Notes: generated by a model not told the origin, from the sequence alone. Positions 23,692-33,078 are shown, counted from the first letter of the stretch. The stretch: DNA of 64,000 nucleotides from Desulfofustis sp. PB-SRB1 (GCA_016722945.1 JAEQMT010000022.1:1-64000); one strand, 5' to 3'. A program made the numbers and translations.

Positions 23692-25776
23692 ATGCAACGA
23701 GATCTGAGCAAGGTAAGAAATATCGGGATCAGCGCCCATATCGATTCCGGCAAGACCACCCTGACCGAGCGCATCCTCTTCTACACCCAGCGCATTCATG
23801 CCATTCATGAGGTGCGGGGCAAGGACGGGGTCGGCGCCAAGATGGATTCCATGGAGCTGGAAAAGGAGCGCGGCATCACCATCCAGTCCGCCGCCACCTA
23901 CTGCACCTGGAAAGATATCGACATCAATATCATCGACACCCCCGGCCACGTCGATTTTACCATCGAAGTGGAACGCGCCCTGCGGGTGCTGGACGGCGCC
24001 ATTCTGGTGCTTTGTTCGGTGGGCGGCGTACAGTCCCAGTCAATCACCGTAAGCCGCCAGATGGCACGCTACAACGTGCCGCGTATTGCCTTTATCAACA
24101 AGTGTGATCGTACCGGCGCCAATCCCCAGCGGGTTACCCGGCAGCTTCGCGAGAAGCTCGGGCTCAATGCCCATCTGCTCCAGTTGCCCATTGGTCTGGA
24201 GGGTGATTTCACCGGTGTGGTTGATCTGATCAGCATGAAGGCGCTCTATTTCGATGGTGACAGCGGTGAGAATGTTCGTGAAGATGAGATCCCGCCGGAG
24301 ATGATGGAAGAGGCCGAGACTCGGAGAGAGGAGCTGTTGGAGGAGATCTCCATGTTCTCCGAAGAACTCATGGAGGCGGTGCTCGAGGGAGGAGATATCG
24401 ACAACGGGCTGATCATGGCGGCCGTTCGCAAGGGCACGCTCGCCCTTGAGTTTACCCCCGTGCTGGTGGGCTCCGCCTATAAGAACAAGGGTATTCAACC
24501 GCTGCTCGATGCGGTTGAATCCTATCTTCCCTGCCCGACTGATGTCACCAATTATGCCCTTGATCTTGATCGCGAAGAGACCGAGTTCAAGGTCACCAAC
24601 GACAGCAAGGAGCCGCTTATCATGCTGGCCTTCAAGCTTGAGGACGGCCGCTACGGGCAGCTGACCTACGTCAGAACCTATCAGGGCGCTCTCAACAAGG
24701 GGGATACGGTATTTAACAGCCGCACCGGCAAGAAGGTGAAGATCGGTCGTCTGGTGCGTATGCACGCCGATGAGATGGAGGAGATCGATGGGTGTGGTTC
24801 CGGTGATATCGTTGCTCTTTTTGGTATTGACTGCGCCTCCGGCGATACCTTTACCGCCGATGGAATATCCGCCTCCATGACCTCAATGCAGGTTCCCGAG
24901 CCGGTTATCTCGCTTGCCGTACTGCCCACCGACAACAAGGCCCAGACCAACATGTCCAAGGCCCTGAATCGATTCACCAAGGAAGACCCCACCTTTCGCA
25001 CCTATGTGGATCATGAAACCGGGGAAACCATTATCTCTGGGATGGGTGAGTTGCACCTGGATGTCTACATCGAGCGGATGAAACGGGAATACAAGGCCGA
25101 GGTTGAGGTCGGGGCGCCGCAGGTGGCGTATCGTGAAACCATCAGTAGCCGTGCCGATTTTGATTACACCCACAAGAAGCAGACCGGCGGCTCCGGGCAG
25201 TTCGGCCGGGTGGCGGGTTATCTCGAGCCATTGGATGAGGGTGAATACGAGTTTGTCGATCAGATTGTCGGCGGGGCTATCCCGCGTGAGTTCATTTCAT
25301 CATGTGACAAGGGGTTTCAGAAGAGTCTGGAAAAAGGCACCCTGTGCGGCGCCGCGGTTACCGGGGTACGGGCGGTGATCAACGACGGCGCCGCCCATTC
25401 GGTGGATTCCTCCGATGTCGCCTTTCAGCTCGCCGCCGTGGGCGGTTTCAAAGAGGCCTACACGAGGGCTAGGCCGGTAATCATGGAGCCCATTATGAAG
25501 GTGGCGGTGGAAGGTCCCACCGAATTTCAGGGTGGTGTCATGGGTAGTCTGAATCAACGCCGGGGTATGATTATTGGAACCACGGAAGAGGGGAATTACA
25601 CGGTGGTTGAGGCGGAGGTGCCGTTATCCGAGATGTTCGGTTACTCCACCACCCTGCGTTCACTCACCCAGGGAAAGGCGGAATTCACCATGGAATTTGC
25701 CACCTTCAAACAGGTTCCCAAATCGGTGAGCGAGGAATTGATCAAGAAGTATCAGGACGAAAAGAAGAATAATTAA
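23692..25776 (+). CDS. fusA: Elongation factor G, mitochondrial EFG1-like type
   Basis: 694 residues, full five-domain EF-G. GTPase motifs: AHIDSGKTT (G1), [10 protein letters not shown] (G2), DTPGHVDF (G3) and NKCDR (G4). The G1 loop has IDSGKTT where the usual bacterial EF-G has [26 protein letters not shown] before switch I matches mitochondrial EFG1 and the spdEFG1 group known from spirochaetes, planctomycetes and deltaproteobacteria. Domain IV ([18 protein letters not shown]) is intact. It should translocate ribosomes. It is not in a str operon (no rpsL, rpsG or tuf beside it), so a second fusA probably exists elsewhere. Confidence 0.93.
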   Translation: MQRDLSKVRNIGISAHIDSGKTTLTERILFYTQRIHAIHEVRGKDGVGAKMDSMELEKERGITIQSAATYCTWKDIDINIIDTPGHVDFTIEVERALRVLDGAILVLCSVGGVQSQSITVSRQMARYNVPRIAFINKCDRTGANPQRVTRQLREKLGLNAHLLQLPIGLEGDFTGVVDLISMKALYFDGDSGENVREDEIPPEMMEEAETRREELLEEISMFSEELMEAVLEGGDIDNGLIMAAVRKGTLALEFTPVLVGSAYKNKGIQPLLDAVESYLPCPTDVTNYALDLDREETEFKVTNDSKEPLIMLAFKLEDGRYGQLTYVRTYQGALNKGDTVFNSRTGKKVKIGRLVRMHADEMEEIDGCGSGDIVALFGIDCASGDTFTADGISASMTSMQVPEPVISLAVLPTDNKAQTNMSKALNRFTKEDPTFRTYVDHETGETIISGMGELHLDVYIERMKREYKAEVEVGAPQVAYRETISSRADFDYTHKKQTGGSGQFGRVAGYLEPLDEGEYEFVDQIVGGAIPREFISSCDKGFQKSLEKGTLCGAAVTGVRAVINDGAAHSVDSSDVAFQLAAVGGFKEAYTRARPVIMEPIMKVAVEGPTEFQGGVMGSLNQRRGMIIGTTEEGNYTVVEAEVPLSEMFGYSTTLRSLTQGKAEFTMEFATFKQVPKSVSEELIKKYQDEKKNN

Positions 25777-25877
25777 CAGTACATCAGGACTTTTATGAGT
25801 TCATTATAATTGCTGATTGCACCGCTTGCCGTCATGGTTCATTTGGTAGGTGGTGCGATCATACGTGGGAGGAAACA

Positions 25878-26570
25878 ATGGATACGCAAGAACTGATCCG
25901 TACTAACCCGTTGCGGGTGCTGGGAATCGACAAAATCGAGGCGTCAGGCCGGGGGCTTGGCCTGGTTATGGCCCGGGCCGGTCTGGGCAAAACCGCAATT
26001 CTGGTACAGATTGCCCTGGATGCGATGATGCGCGGCCAGAACGTCCTGCATGTGGCAATCGGCGAATCGCTGGATAAGACCCGTGAACGCTATGACGATA
26101 TCCTGGCCATGATGGCCGCTGATTTACCCGACGAGACCCGCACGGCCCTGGCCCGGCAACGAATGATCATGACCTTCAAGGAGAATGTTTTCTCTCGCGC
26201 CATCTTCGAGGAGCGGCTCACCGATATGATCCAGCAGAATGTGTTTCAGCCGCATTGCCTGATCATCGACGGCTATGATTTCAGCGATGAGAGTCGGCCG
26301 GCCATGGAAGAGCTTAAACAGCTCATGGCGACCTTACAGATTTCGGTGGCCTGGTTGTCCGCCGTGTGTCACCGTGAAGATCCCCGGATCAGCAGTGACG
26401 GCATTCCGGCCCCCTGTCACGCCATTGCCGATCTGTTCGAGGCGGCTCTGTTGATCAATCCCGCCGATAACGTCATGAATCTGGACATCATCAAATGCAG
26501 TTTCTGTCAGGTGACCCCCGGCACCGCCCTGCGTCTGGATCCTTCCACCATGTTGATTCAGCGCTCCTGA
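25878..26570 (+). CDS. P-loop ATPase, RecA/KaiC-like, function unknown
   Basis: 230 residues. A variant Walker A, ARAGLGKTA (residues 32-40, Ala replacing the first Gly), is followed by ALDAMMRGQNVLHVAIGES. Walker B is CLIIDGYDFSD. It resembles the RecA/DnaB-type ATP-binding core with no added DNA-binding domain. Strong GGAGG site at the right distance. It precedes hisA by 26 bp and may be co-transcribed with it. No membrane segment. I do not recognise a named family. Confidence 0.65.
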   Translation: MDTQELIRTNPLRVLGIDKIEASGRGLGLVMARAGLGKTAILVQIALDAMMRGQNVLHVAIGESLDKTRERYDDILAMMAADLPDETRTALARQRMIMTFKENVFSRAIFEERLTDMIQQNVFQPHCLIIDGYDFSDESRPAMEELKQLMATLQISVAWLSAVCHREDPRISSDGIPAPCHAIADLFEAALLINPADNVMNLDIIKCSFCQVTPGTALRLDPSTMLIQRS

Positions 26571-26596
26571 GTGCCACAATACGTAAACCCATTTAA

Positions 26597-27397
26597 ATGA
26601 AGCTGCGCCCCTGTATCGATCTGCATCAGGGGCGCGTCAAGCAGATTGTCGGCGCTACCCTGTCTGAGAGCAGCCCGGAGGCGCTGCGCACAAATTTTAT
26701 TGCTCAGCATCCGCCCTCCTGGTACGCCCGGCTCTATAAAAAAGATCGGCTCAGCGGCGGCCATCTCATCATGCTTGGCGCCGGCAACGAAACCGCCGCG
26801 ACCGAGGCCCTGGCGGCCTGGCCGGGCGGGTTGCAGATCGGCGGCGGGATTACCGGCGACAATGCCGCTGCCTGGCTCAACCGGGGCGCCTCCCATGTGA
26901 TTGTTACCTCCTGGGTATTTCGTGACGGGCTCATCGACGAGAGCAGATTGGCAAGGCTCACCAGGCTGATCGGGAGAGACCGACTCGTGCTCGACCTGAG
27001 CTGCCGTCGCATGGGTAATGAGTATCTGATCGTTACCGATCGATGGCAGCGGTTCACTAAGGTGCGGGTTGATGGTCAAAGCCTTGTTCATCTTGCCGGT
27101 TTCTGCGCCGAGTTTCTTGTCCATGCGGTTGATGTCGAGGGCAGGCAGGCGGGCGTCGATCTGGAGCTTATCGGCCTGCTGGCTCGGCACAGCCCGATTG
27201 CCACCACCTATGCCGGGGGGGTGCGCAACCTCGACGACCTGGCGGCAATCAACCGGGTCGGGCGCGGTAGAATCGACGCCACCGTTGGCAGTGCTCTTGA
27301 TATTTTCGGCGGTCCCTTCGCCTATGCCGAGGCACTTGCTTTTCACCGGCAACACAATCAATCCACGGAAACGGCCTCAACCCGGTCGCTACGATAA
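26597..27397 (+). CDS. hisA: HisA, eukaryotic (HIS6)-type ProFAR isomerase
   Basis: 266 residues. MKLRPCIDLHQGRVKQIVG and SGGHLIMLGAGNE begin a TIM barrel. AWPGGLQIGGGI, GASHVIVTSWVF and LVLDLSCRR with TYAGGVRNLDDL are features of the plant/fungal HIS6 branch rather than of ordinary bacterial HisA. The first catalytic Asp (CIDLHQG) is kept. The reaction is the Amadori isomerisation of ProFAR to PRFAR in histidine synthesis. No other his gene is nearby. No strong RBS, consistent with coupling to the upstream ATPase gene. Confidence 0.87.
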   Translation: MKLRPCIDLHQGRVKQIVGATLSESSPEALRTNFIAQHPPSWYARLYKKDRLSGGHLIMLGAGNETAATEALAAWPGGLQIGGGITGDNAAAWLNRGASHVIVTSWVFRDGLIDESRLARLTRLIGRDRLVLDLSCRRMGNEYLIVTDRWQRFTKVRVDGQSLVHLAGFCAEFLVHAVDVEGRQAGVDLELIGLLARHSPIATTYAGGVRNLDDLAAINRVGRGRIDATVGSALDIFGGPFAYAEALAFHRQHNQSTETASTRSLR

Positions 27398-27515
27398 GAT
27401 CACCCGAGAGGACCACCTTTCGGAAACGACCCATATTTTCAGAAAATTGCCGGCCTCCAGGCCGACAAAAGCGCGGGTAATGCAGTGTATGGGCCGCCAT
27501 CCGGCCCGAAAATTC

Positions 27516-27544
27516 TTGACACTGCTCCATCATGAGTGTAACTA
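27516..27544 (+). promoter_or_regulatory. Candidate promoter for the Mrp operon
   Basis: TTGACA (27516-27521), 17 bp, TAACTA (27539-27544). It lies between hisA and mrpE. Transcription from it would start just before the hairpin at 27561. Confidence 0.4.
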
Positions 27545-27560
27545 AACCGGCTGGAGTTCG

Positions 27561-27589
27561 GGGAGGCAGCGACCAGCTTCCCGTTTTTT
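27561..27589 (+). terminator. Intrinsic terminator or attenuator before mrpE
   Basis: GGGAGGC (27561-27567) pairs with GCTTCCC (27576-27582), followed by G and six T. It ends 38 bp before the mrpE start. It could end hisA transcripts, or attenuate the antiporter operon. Confidence 0.5.
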
Positions 27590-27627
27590 CTCTGGCACCG
27601 AGCGTGCCGTACCATAAGGTTTTACCG

Positions 27628-28098
27628 ATGCGACACATTCTCGCCCTGTCGACCATGTTGAGCGCGTTCTGGCTGGTGAATTCCGGCCACTACAAACCCC
27701 TGTTGCTGTTTTTCATGGTGGTATCGGTCTTGCTGGTGGTGGGCCTCTGTCATGCCCTGGATGTGGTGGACGGCGAATCGCAGCCGCTTAATCTCACCTT
27801 TACCATTCCCGCCTACTGGCTGTGGTTGATCTGGCAGGTAGTCATTTCCAATATCGACGTGGCCCGCCGGGTCTGGATGGGAGTTGATTCCATCAGCCCA
27901 CAGGTAATTATGGTGACGGCCGATCAGAAAAGTGATCTGGGCATCGTTATCTACGCCAACTCCATCACCCTGACTCCGGGCACCGTGAGCATCGATCTGG
28001 AGGGCAATCAGATCAGTGTCCATGCGCTCACCGAGCAATCGGCCGCCGATCTGCTTACCGGCGAAATGAATCGGCGGGTATGTCGGGTGGAGCGCTGA
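27628..28098 (+). CDS. mrpE: Mrp/Mnh-type cation/proton antiporter subunit E
   Basis: 156 residues from the ATG at 27628 (AAGG upstream). The frame stays open further upstream but lacks homology there. Two to three helices (LALSTMLSAFWLVNSG, LLLFFMVVSVLLVVG), then FTIPAYWLWLIWQVVISNIDVA. The MrpE tail follows: YANSITLTPGTVSIDLEGN and the final ALTEQSAADLL. MrpE is a small membrane subunit required for assembly of the antiporter. First gene of a nine-gene operon; the next start overlaps its stop. Confidence 0.9.
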   Translation: MRHILALSTMLSAFWLVNSGHYKPLLLFFMVVSVLLVVGLCHALDVVDGESQPLNLTFTIPAYWLWLIWQVVISNIDVARRVWMGVDSISPQVIMVTADQKSDLGIVIYANSITLTPGTVSIDLEGNQISVHALTEQSAADLLTGEMNRRVCRVER

Positions 28099-28367
28099 TG
28101 TTTGCGGCAACCTCACTTGCTCTTTTAGTGGTCATGGGCTTGGCGCTGGCCCGTGCTTTTGGCGGACCAACCTTGTACGATCGGATTCTGGCGGTCAATA
28201 ACTTCGGCACCAAAACGGTGCTGCTCATCGCGGTCATGGATTTTCTGGGGGGCCGCCCGGCGTTTCTCGATATTGCCATCGTTTACGCCCTGATAAATTT
28301 TATCGCCATCATCGGGGTGTTGCGTTTTTTTGAGTACTCCACCCGAAAAGATGTGGAGGAAGATTGA
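28098..28367 (+). CDS. mrpF: Mrp-type antiporter subunit F
   Basis: 89 residues from the ATG at 28098 (ATGA overlap, GGTGGAG upstream). An ATG at 28080 in the same frame is the alternative. Three helices; GPTLYDRILAVNNFGTKTVLLI is the MrpF signature, followed by DIAIVYALINFIAIIGVLRF. MrpF contributes to the ion path at the MrpA-F-G interface. Confidence 0.9.
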   Translation: MFAATSLALLVVMGLALARAFGGPTLYDRILAVNNFGTKTVLLIAVMDFLGGRPAFLDIAIVYALINFIAIIGVLRFFEYSTRKDVEED

Positions 28368-28717
28368 TGGTGGCCATGATTCTAGATATCGGCTCCTGGA
28401 TTCTGCTGCTTACCGGCAGCTTTTTCTGCCTGACCGGAGGGCTCGGACTGCTGCGCTTTCCCGATTTCTTCACCCGCATTCATGCCGCCAGTCTCACCGA
28501 CACCCTGGGCGCCAGCCTGATTCTCATCGGGCTCATGCTGCAGGTGGACAGCTGGCTGACCTTCGTCAAGCTCATGCTCATCCTGCTCTTTTCCCTGTTG
28601 GCGGGCACCACCGCCAGCCATGCCATTGCCAGAGCGGCGCTGAAAAGTGGACTGCGGCCGCTGACCGCGGCGAAACTGGCCCAGCAACGAGGAGAATCGT
28701 CATCGAAACCTTCATAG
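28367..28717 (+). CDS. mrpG: Mrp-type antiporter subunit G
   Basis: 116 residues from the ATG overlapping the mrpF stop (TGATG), with GGAGGA before it. Three helices with GGLGLLRFPDFFTRIHAASLT, then DTLGASLILIGLMLQ, the conserved MrpG/PhaG core. The C-terminal 25 residues are polar and basic (AKLAQQRGESSSKPS), and the following gene starts inside them. Confidence 0.92.
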   Translation: MVAMILDIGSWILLLTGSFFCLTGGLGLLRFPDFFTRIHAASLTDTLGASLILIGLMLQVDSWLTFVKLMLILLFSLLAGTTASHAIARAALKSGLRPLTAAKLAQQRGESSSKPS

Positions 28718-29700
28718 ACATCGTCCTGCTCGGATTCCTGGCCCTGACCGCCCTCTCCATCACCCGGCTGCACGATCTGTTCGCGGTGGTCATGATCTTT
28801 GGTATCTACTCTCTGTTGTCCGCCTCGCTCTTTCTCGATCTCGACGCGGTGGACGTGGCCTTTACCGAGGCCTCGGTGGGCGCCGGCATCTCGACGCTGC
28901 TGTTTATCGCCACCCTCAAGCTGGTGCGTCGTCATGAAAAGGTCTATCGATATCGCCCCATCTTCGCCCTGGGAGTGGTGGTGGTCACCGGATCACTGCT
29001 CATCTATGGGACCTTCGACATGCCCTATTTCGGCGATCCGGAAGCACCTGCCCACCAGCATGTGGCGCCGCGCTACCTCAATGATTCCATGGACGAAATC
29101 GGGGTGCCCAACGTGGTTACCTCGGTGTTGGCCAGTTACCGCGGCTTCGACACGCTGGGAGAGGTGATTGTTGTCTTCACCGCCGGCATCGGCGTCATGT
29201 CGCTGCTGCTGGTGTCGAGACAGACAAAACAGCTGGAAAAGGGCCGGGTGCCGGCCGAAATGAAGGGGCAGGTTATTCTCCGGGTTGTCGCCAAGATGAT
29301 GATGCCGCTGATTCTCATGTTCGCGCTCTATGTCCAGTTTCATGGCGACTATGGGCCCGGCGGCGGTTTTCAGGCCGGAGTCATTTTTGCCGCCGGTGTC
29401 ATCCTCTATACCATGCTGTTCGGTCTTTCCAATGCCGAACAGGTATTCAAGCGGGTTGTCATTGAAAAGCTCACCGCCCTGGGAGTGCTGATCTATGCCG
29501 GCGTCGGGATTGTGACCATGGTGCTCGGCTACAATTTTCTGGACTATAACGCGCTCGCCCACGATCCGGTGCACGGCCAGCACTATGGCATCCTGCTGGT
29601 TGAGCTGGGGGTCGGGATCACGGTGGCGGCGGTGATGATGAACATGTTCTTTAAATTTACCTGGCGCATCGTCAAGCACAAGTATAGCGTGGAAAAATGA
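28702..29700 (+). CDS. mrpB: Fused DUF4040 (MrpA C-terminal/MbhD-like) and MrpB subunit, non-standard start codon
   Basis: About 332 residues. The N-terminal half is DUF4040 (LLGFLALTALSITRLHDLFAV and DVAFTEASVGAGISTLLF). After YRGFDTLGEVIVVFTAGIGV comes MrpB (FALYVQFHGDYGPGGGFQAGV). Homology begins right at 28702-28711, but no ATG, GTG or TTG is available there in frame; the only in-frame ATG upstream is at 28330, deep in another gene. A GAGGAGA site at 28689 lies 7 bases before ATC at 28702 (ATC also at 28696), so an AUC start is the best fit. The MrpA N-terminal ND5-like part is encoded separately. Confidence 0.8.
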   Translation: METFIDIVLLGFLALTALSITRLHDLFAVVMIFGIYSLLSASLFLDLDAVDVAFTEASVGAGISTLLFIATLKLVRRHEKVYRYRPIFALGVVVVTGSLLIYGTFDMPYFGDPEAPAHQHVAPRYLNDSMDEIGVPNVVTSVLASYRGFDTLGEVIVVFTAGIGVMSLLLVSRQTKQLEKGRVPAEMKGQVILRVVAKMMMPLILMFALYVQFHGDYGPGGGFQAGVIFAAGVILYTMLFGLSNAEQVFKRVVIEKLTALGVLIYAGVGIVTMVLGYNFLDYNALAHDPVHGQHYGILLVELGVGITVAAVMMNMFFKFTWRIVKHKYSVEK

Positions 29701-30122
29701 ACATTATCGGCCACTACAACTACTGGATCGTGGTGATCCTGATGATGATCGGCTTTTATATCGTCATCGCCCACGGCAACCTCATCAAAAAGCTGATGGG
29801 GCTGTCCATTTTTCAGACCGCCGTCTTTTTCTTCTACATCAGTATCGGCAAAATCACCGGGGCGACGGCGCCGATTCTCGATCCGGACTTTGAGCTCTAT
29901 TCCAATCCACTTCCCCATGTCCTGATTCTCACCGCCATCGTCGTCGGCATTGCCACCACCGCCCTTGGCCTGGCCCTGGTGATTCGTATTCAGGAGGCCT
30001 ACGGTTCCATTGAGGAGAGTGAAATTCAGGATCAGGATACCCAGGATCAGATGGAGTGCCAGCTCGAGGCATACGGGTATCAGAAACATAGTATGATGAG
30101 CGTCAAAACCCTGGACGAGTGA
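29697..30122 (+). CDS. mrpC: Mrp-type antiporter subunit C (NuoK-like)
   Basis: 141 residues, ATGA overlap with the previous gene. Three helices as in NuoK/MrpC: GFYIVIAHGNLIKKLMGLSI then FQTAVFFFYISIGK, and HVLILTAIVVGIATTALGLAL. The last 35 residues form a Glu/Gln-rich cytosolic tail (ESEIQDQDTQDQMECQLEAY) longer than usual. It helps hold the MrpD-type channel to the rest. Confidence 0.9.
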   Translation: MNIIGHYNYWIVVILMMIGFYIVIAHGNLIKKLMGLSIFQTAVFFFYISIGKITGATAPILDPDFELYSNPLPHVLILTAIVVGIATTALGLALVIRIQEAYGSIEESEIQDQDTQDQMECQLEAYGYQKHSMMSVKTLDE

Positions 30123-31600
30123 GTACTCAACTAGCCATCCTGCCGGTGGTGGTGCCGCTGCTCGGCGCCCCGCTCTGCATACTTCTGCGTATCCCGCGAC
30201 TGGTGGGTCTGTTTGCCATTGTCGTGGCAACGCTCTCCTTTATTGCCAGTTGCCTGCTCCTGCTGGCGGTGCAGAACGCAGGCGGCCTGCTGATCTATGA
30301 AATGGGGGGGTGGCCGGCGCCCTGGGGGATCGAGTATCGGATCGATTATCTCAACGCCTATCTGATTCTGCTGGTCTCCGCCATGGGCGCCATTATTCTG
30401 GTGCCGGCCCAGACCAGCATCCGGCGCGAACTTCAGGAAAACCGCCACACCTATTTCTACACCGCCTACCTGCTCTGCCTTACCGGTCTGCTGGGCATTC
30501 TCTCCACCGGTGACGCCTTCAACGTCTTCGTCTTTCTCGAAATTTCCTCGCTCTCCTCCTACACCCTGATTGCTCTGGGCAGCGACCGGCGCGCCCTTAC
30601 CGCCGCCTACCAATACCTGATTATGGGCACCATCGGCGCCACCTTCATCATTATCGGGGTGGGGCTGATGTATATGATGACCGGCACCCTCAATATGTTT
30701 GATCTGTTTCAGCGGCTGCCGGAGGTGCATAATTCGCGCACGGTGCTCTCGGCGGTGGGGTTTTTCATTGTCGGCGTCTGCCTCAAACTGGCCCTGTTTC
30801 CGCTCCATCTCTGGCTGCCCAACGCCTATGCCTATGCGCCTTCGGTGGCCACCGCCTTTCTGGCGGCAACCTCCACCAAGGTGGCGGTGTATGTGCTCAT
30901 CCGCTGTATGTTCTCGATTTTCGGCATCGAGTTCGTGGATACCGTTCTGCCGCTTCAGCAGATATTTATCGTCCTGGCCCTGGCCGGTATTTTTGCGGCC
31001 TCCATCAGCGCCATCTATCAGCTTAACATCAAGCGGCTCTTTGCCTACTCCAGTGTCGCCCAGATCGGCTACATGATCCTCGGGCTTGCCATCGGCACCG
31101 AGCTTGGCATCACCGCCACCATGCTCCACCTGTTCAATCACGCCCTGATGAAGGCGGCCCTGTTTCTTGCCATCGGCTCGGTGGTGTATCGGATCGGCAG
31201 CGCCCAGCTCAATCACTATGCCGGACTGGGCAAAAAGATGCCGCTTACCATGGCGGCCCTGGTGGTGGGCGGTTTGAGCCTCATCGGGGTGCCGCTGACG
31301 GTTGGTTTTGTCTCCAAGTGGTACCTGGTGGTGGCACTTATCGACAAGGGCTGGTGGCTGGTGGTGGTACTCGTGCTGATCAGTTCGCTGCTGGCAGTTA
31401 TCTATGTATGGCGGATCATTGAGTGGGTCTACTTCGTGCCGCCGCGTATTATCGTCGATGAGGTGCGGGAGGCGCCGCTGAGCCAGCTTATTCCGGTGTG
31501 GCTGCTGGTGGGCGCCAATATCTATTTCGGTCTCGATACCACCCTTACCGTCGGCGTCAGCGAGGCTGCCGCCGCCGCTCTATTTGGGATGTTGCCCTGA
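30119..31600 (+). CDS. mrpD: Mrp-type antiporter ND4/ND2-like subunit D (first of three)
   Basis: 493 residues from a GTG overlapping the mrpC stop. About 14 helices. E141 (VFVFLEISSLSS) and K223 (VGVCLKLALFPLHLWLPNAY) match the Glu-Lys pair that carries protons in MrpD and in complex I antiporter subunits, and K254 (TSTKVAVYV) lies in the next conserved helix. AYSSVAQIGYMILGLAIG is the broken-helix region. It moves H+ in exchange for Na+ across the inner membrane as part of the complex. Confidence 0.92.
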   Translation: MSTQLAILPVVVPLLGAPLCILLRIPRLVGLFAIVVATLSFIASCLLLLAVQNAGGLLIYEMGGWPAPWGIEYRIDYLNAYLILLVSAMGAIILVPAQTSIRRELQENRHTYFYTAYLLCLTGLLGILSTGDAFNVFVFLEISSLSSYTLIALGSDRRALTAAYQYLIMGTIGATFIIIGVGLMYMMTGTLNMFDLFQRLPEVHNSRTVLSAVGFFIVGVCLKLALFPLHLWLPNAYAYAPSVATAFLAATSTKVAVYVLIRCMFSIFGIEFVDTVLPLQQIFIVLALAGIFAASISAIYQLNIKRLFAYSSVAQIGYMILGLAIGTELGITATMLHLFNHALMKAALFLAIGSVVYRIGSAQLNHYAGLGKKMPLTMAALVVGGLSLIGVPLTVGFVSKWYLVVALIDKGWWLVVVLVLISSLLAVIYVWRIIEWVYFVPPRIIVDEVREAPLSQLIPVWLLVGANIYFGLDTTLTVGVSEAAAAALFGMLP

Positions 31601-33078
31601 TGATGATGTCTGCCGAGATGATGCTGATTGCAACCATGGTGCTGCCGATGGCGGCGGTGGTTCCCATTGTCGCGGCGCACCGCTATGCCAACCTGCGTGA
31701 AGCGGTCTCCATCGTAACCGCGCTCATCCTCATCTATCTGGTGGTACAATTGTATGGTCTCACCTCGGCGGGAGTGGTGGTAGCCGTTGCCAGTGCGCCA
31801 CTGTTTGCCGGCCTGCGTCTGGCCTTTGCCATCGAACCGCTGGGTATGCTCTTTTCCCTGGTGGCAAGTATCTTGTGGCTGGTGACCACAATCTACGCCA
31901 TCGGCTATATGCGTGGTCACCACGAGCAGAACCAGACCAGGTTCTACGCCTGTTTCGCGGTGGCCATCGGCTCCGCCATGGGGATCGCCTACGCCGGCAA
32001 CCTGCTTACCCTGTTCGTCTTTTACGAGATCCTGACCTTGTCCACCTACCCGCTGGTTACCCACGCCGGTACCGCCGAGGCCAAGCAGGGCGGCCGCATC
32101 TATCTTGGCATCCTGCTTACCACCTCGATTTTGTTTCTGCTGGCCGCCATCATCGGCACCTGGGCCGTCACTGATACCCTGGACTTCAGGCCGGGCGGCA
32201 TTTTCGGCGCCAACGTCACCGCCGCCGCCATTCTTCTGCCGCTCTATATCTTCGGGATCGGCAAGGCGGCAATCATGCCCTTTCATCGCTGGCTGCCCGC
32301 CGCCATGGTGGCGCCTACGCCGGTGTCGGCACTGCTGCATGCGGTGGCGGTGGTCAAGGCGGGGGTATTTGCGGTGCTCAAGGTATCCGTCTATACCTTC
32401 GGCATCGATCTGCTCGCCATTCTACCCACCACCGATTTTTTGTTGTACCTGGCCGCCGCCACCGTTGTGCTCGCCTCGCTGAGCGCCATGCGCAAAGATA
32501 ACCTCAAAGCGCGGCTGGCCTATTCCACGGTGAGCCAACTCAGCTACATCACCATCGGCGCCCTGCTGGCCACCTCCGCCGGGGTGGTGGGCGGGGCCAT
32601 GCATATTGCCATGCACGCGGTGGGCAAGATTACCCTGTTTTTTTGTGCCGGCGCCATCATGGTGGCCTCCCATAAAACCGAGATCAGCCAGATGCGCGGG
32701 CTTGGCCGCCGGATGCCGATTACCATGACCGCCTTTTTCATCGGTTCGCTCTCTATCATCGGCCTGCCTCCCTGCGGCGGTACCTGGTCAAAATGGTATC
32801 TGATGATGGGCGCCATTGACACCCACCACTGGGTTATCATGGTGGTGCTGATGGTAAGCTCGCTGCTCAATATCGCCTATCTGCTGCCCATCCCCCTGCA
32901 TGGTTTTCTCAGCAGCGATGGCACTCAATCCGAGAAGGGGATCAAGGAGGCGCCGCTGCCCGCACTGCTCGCCTTGAGCGTTACCGCAGTGGGCTGTATT
33001 GTCCTGTTTTTCTTTACTCAACCGCTCTATGAGCTTGCCCTGTCATTGTTAACTGCCGCCGGGATCGATCATGGCTGA
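31600..33078 (+). CDS. Mrp-type antiporter ND-like subunit (second of three)
   Basis: 492 residues from the ATG sharing its A with the previous stop codon. About 14 helices. LLTLFVFYEILTLSTYPLV has the TM5 Glu, GIGKAAIMPFHRWLPAAM the TM7 Lys and HAVAVVKAGVFAVLK the TM8 Lys. AYSTVSQLSYITIGALL and MHAVGKITLFFCAGAI follow as in hydrogenase-type and MrpA-type antiporter modules. It probably replaces the ND5-like half of MrpA, whose other half is the DUF4040 domain upstream. Confidence 0.9.
   Translation: MMMSAEMMLIATMVLPMAAVVPIVAAHRYANLREAVSIVTALILIYLVVQLYGLTSAGVVVAVASAPLFAGLRLAFAIEPLGMLFSLVASILWLVTTIYAIGYMRGHHEQNQTRFYACFAVAIGSAMGIAYAGNLLTLFVFYEILTLSTYPLVTHAGTAEAKQGGRIYLGILLTTSILFLLAAIIGTWAVTDTLDFRPGGIFGANVTAAAILLPLYIFGIGKAAIMPFHRWLPAAMVAPTPVSALLHAVAVVKAGVFAVLKVSVYTFGIDLLAILPTTDFLLYLAAATVVLASLSAMRKDNLKARLAYSTVSQLSYITIGALLATSAGVVGGAMHIAMHAVGKITLFFCAGAIMVASHKTEISQMRGLGRRMPITMTAFFIGSLSIIGLPPCGGTWSKWYLMMGAIDTHHWVIMVVLMVSSLLNIAYLLPIPLHGFLSSDGTQSEKGIKEAPLPALLALSVTAVGCIVLFFFTQPLYELALSLLTAAGIDHG

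Noticed and set aside
30131-31216. 361-aa minus-strand reading frame opposite mrpD
   Set aside because: His/Gln/Gly-rich shadow of a GC-rich membrane gene; mrpD has clear catalytic residues.
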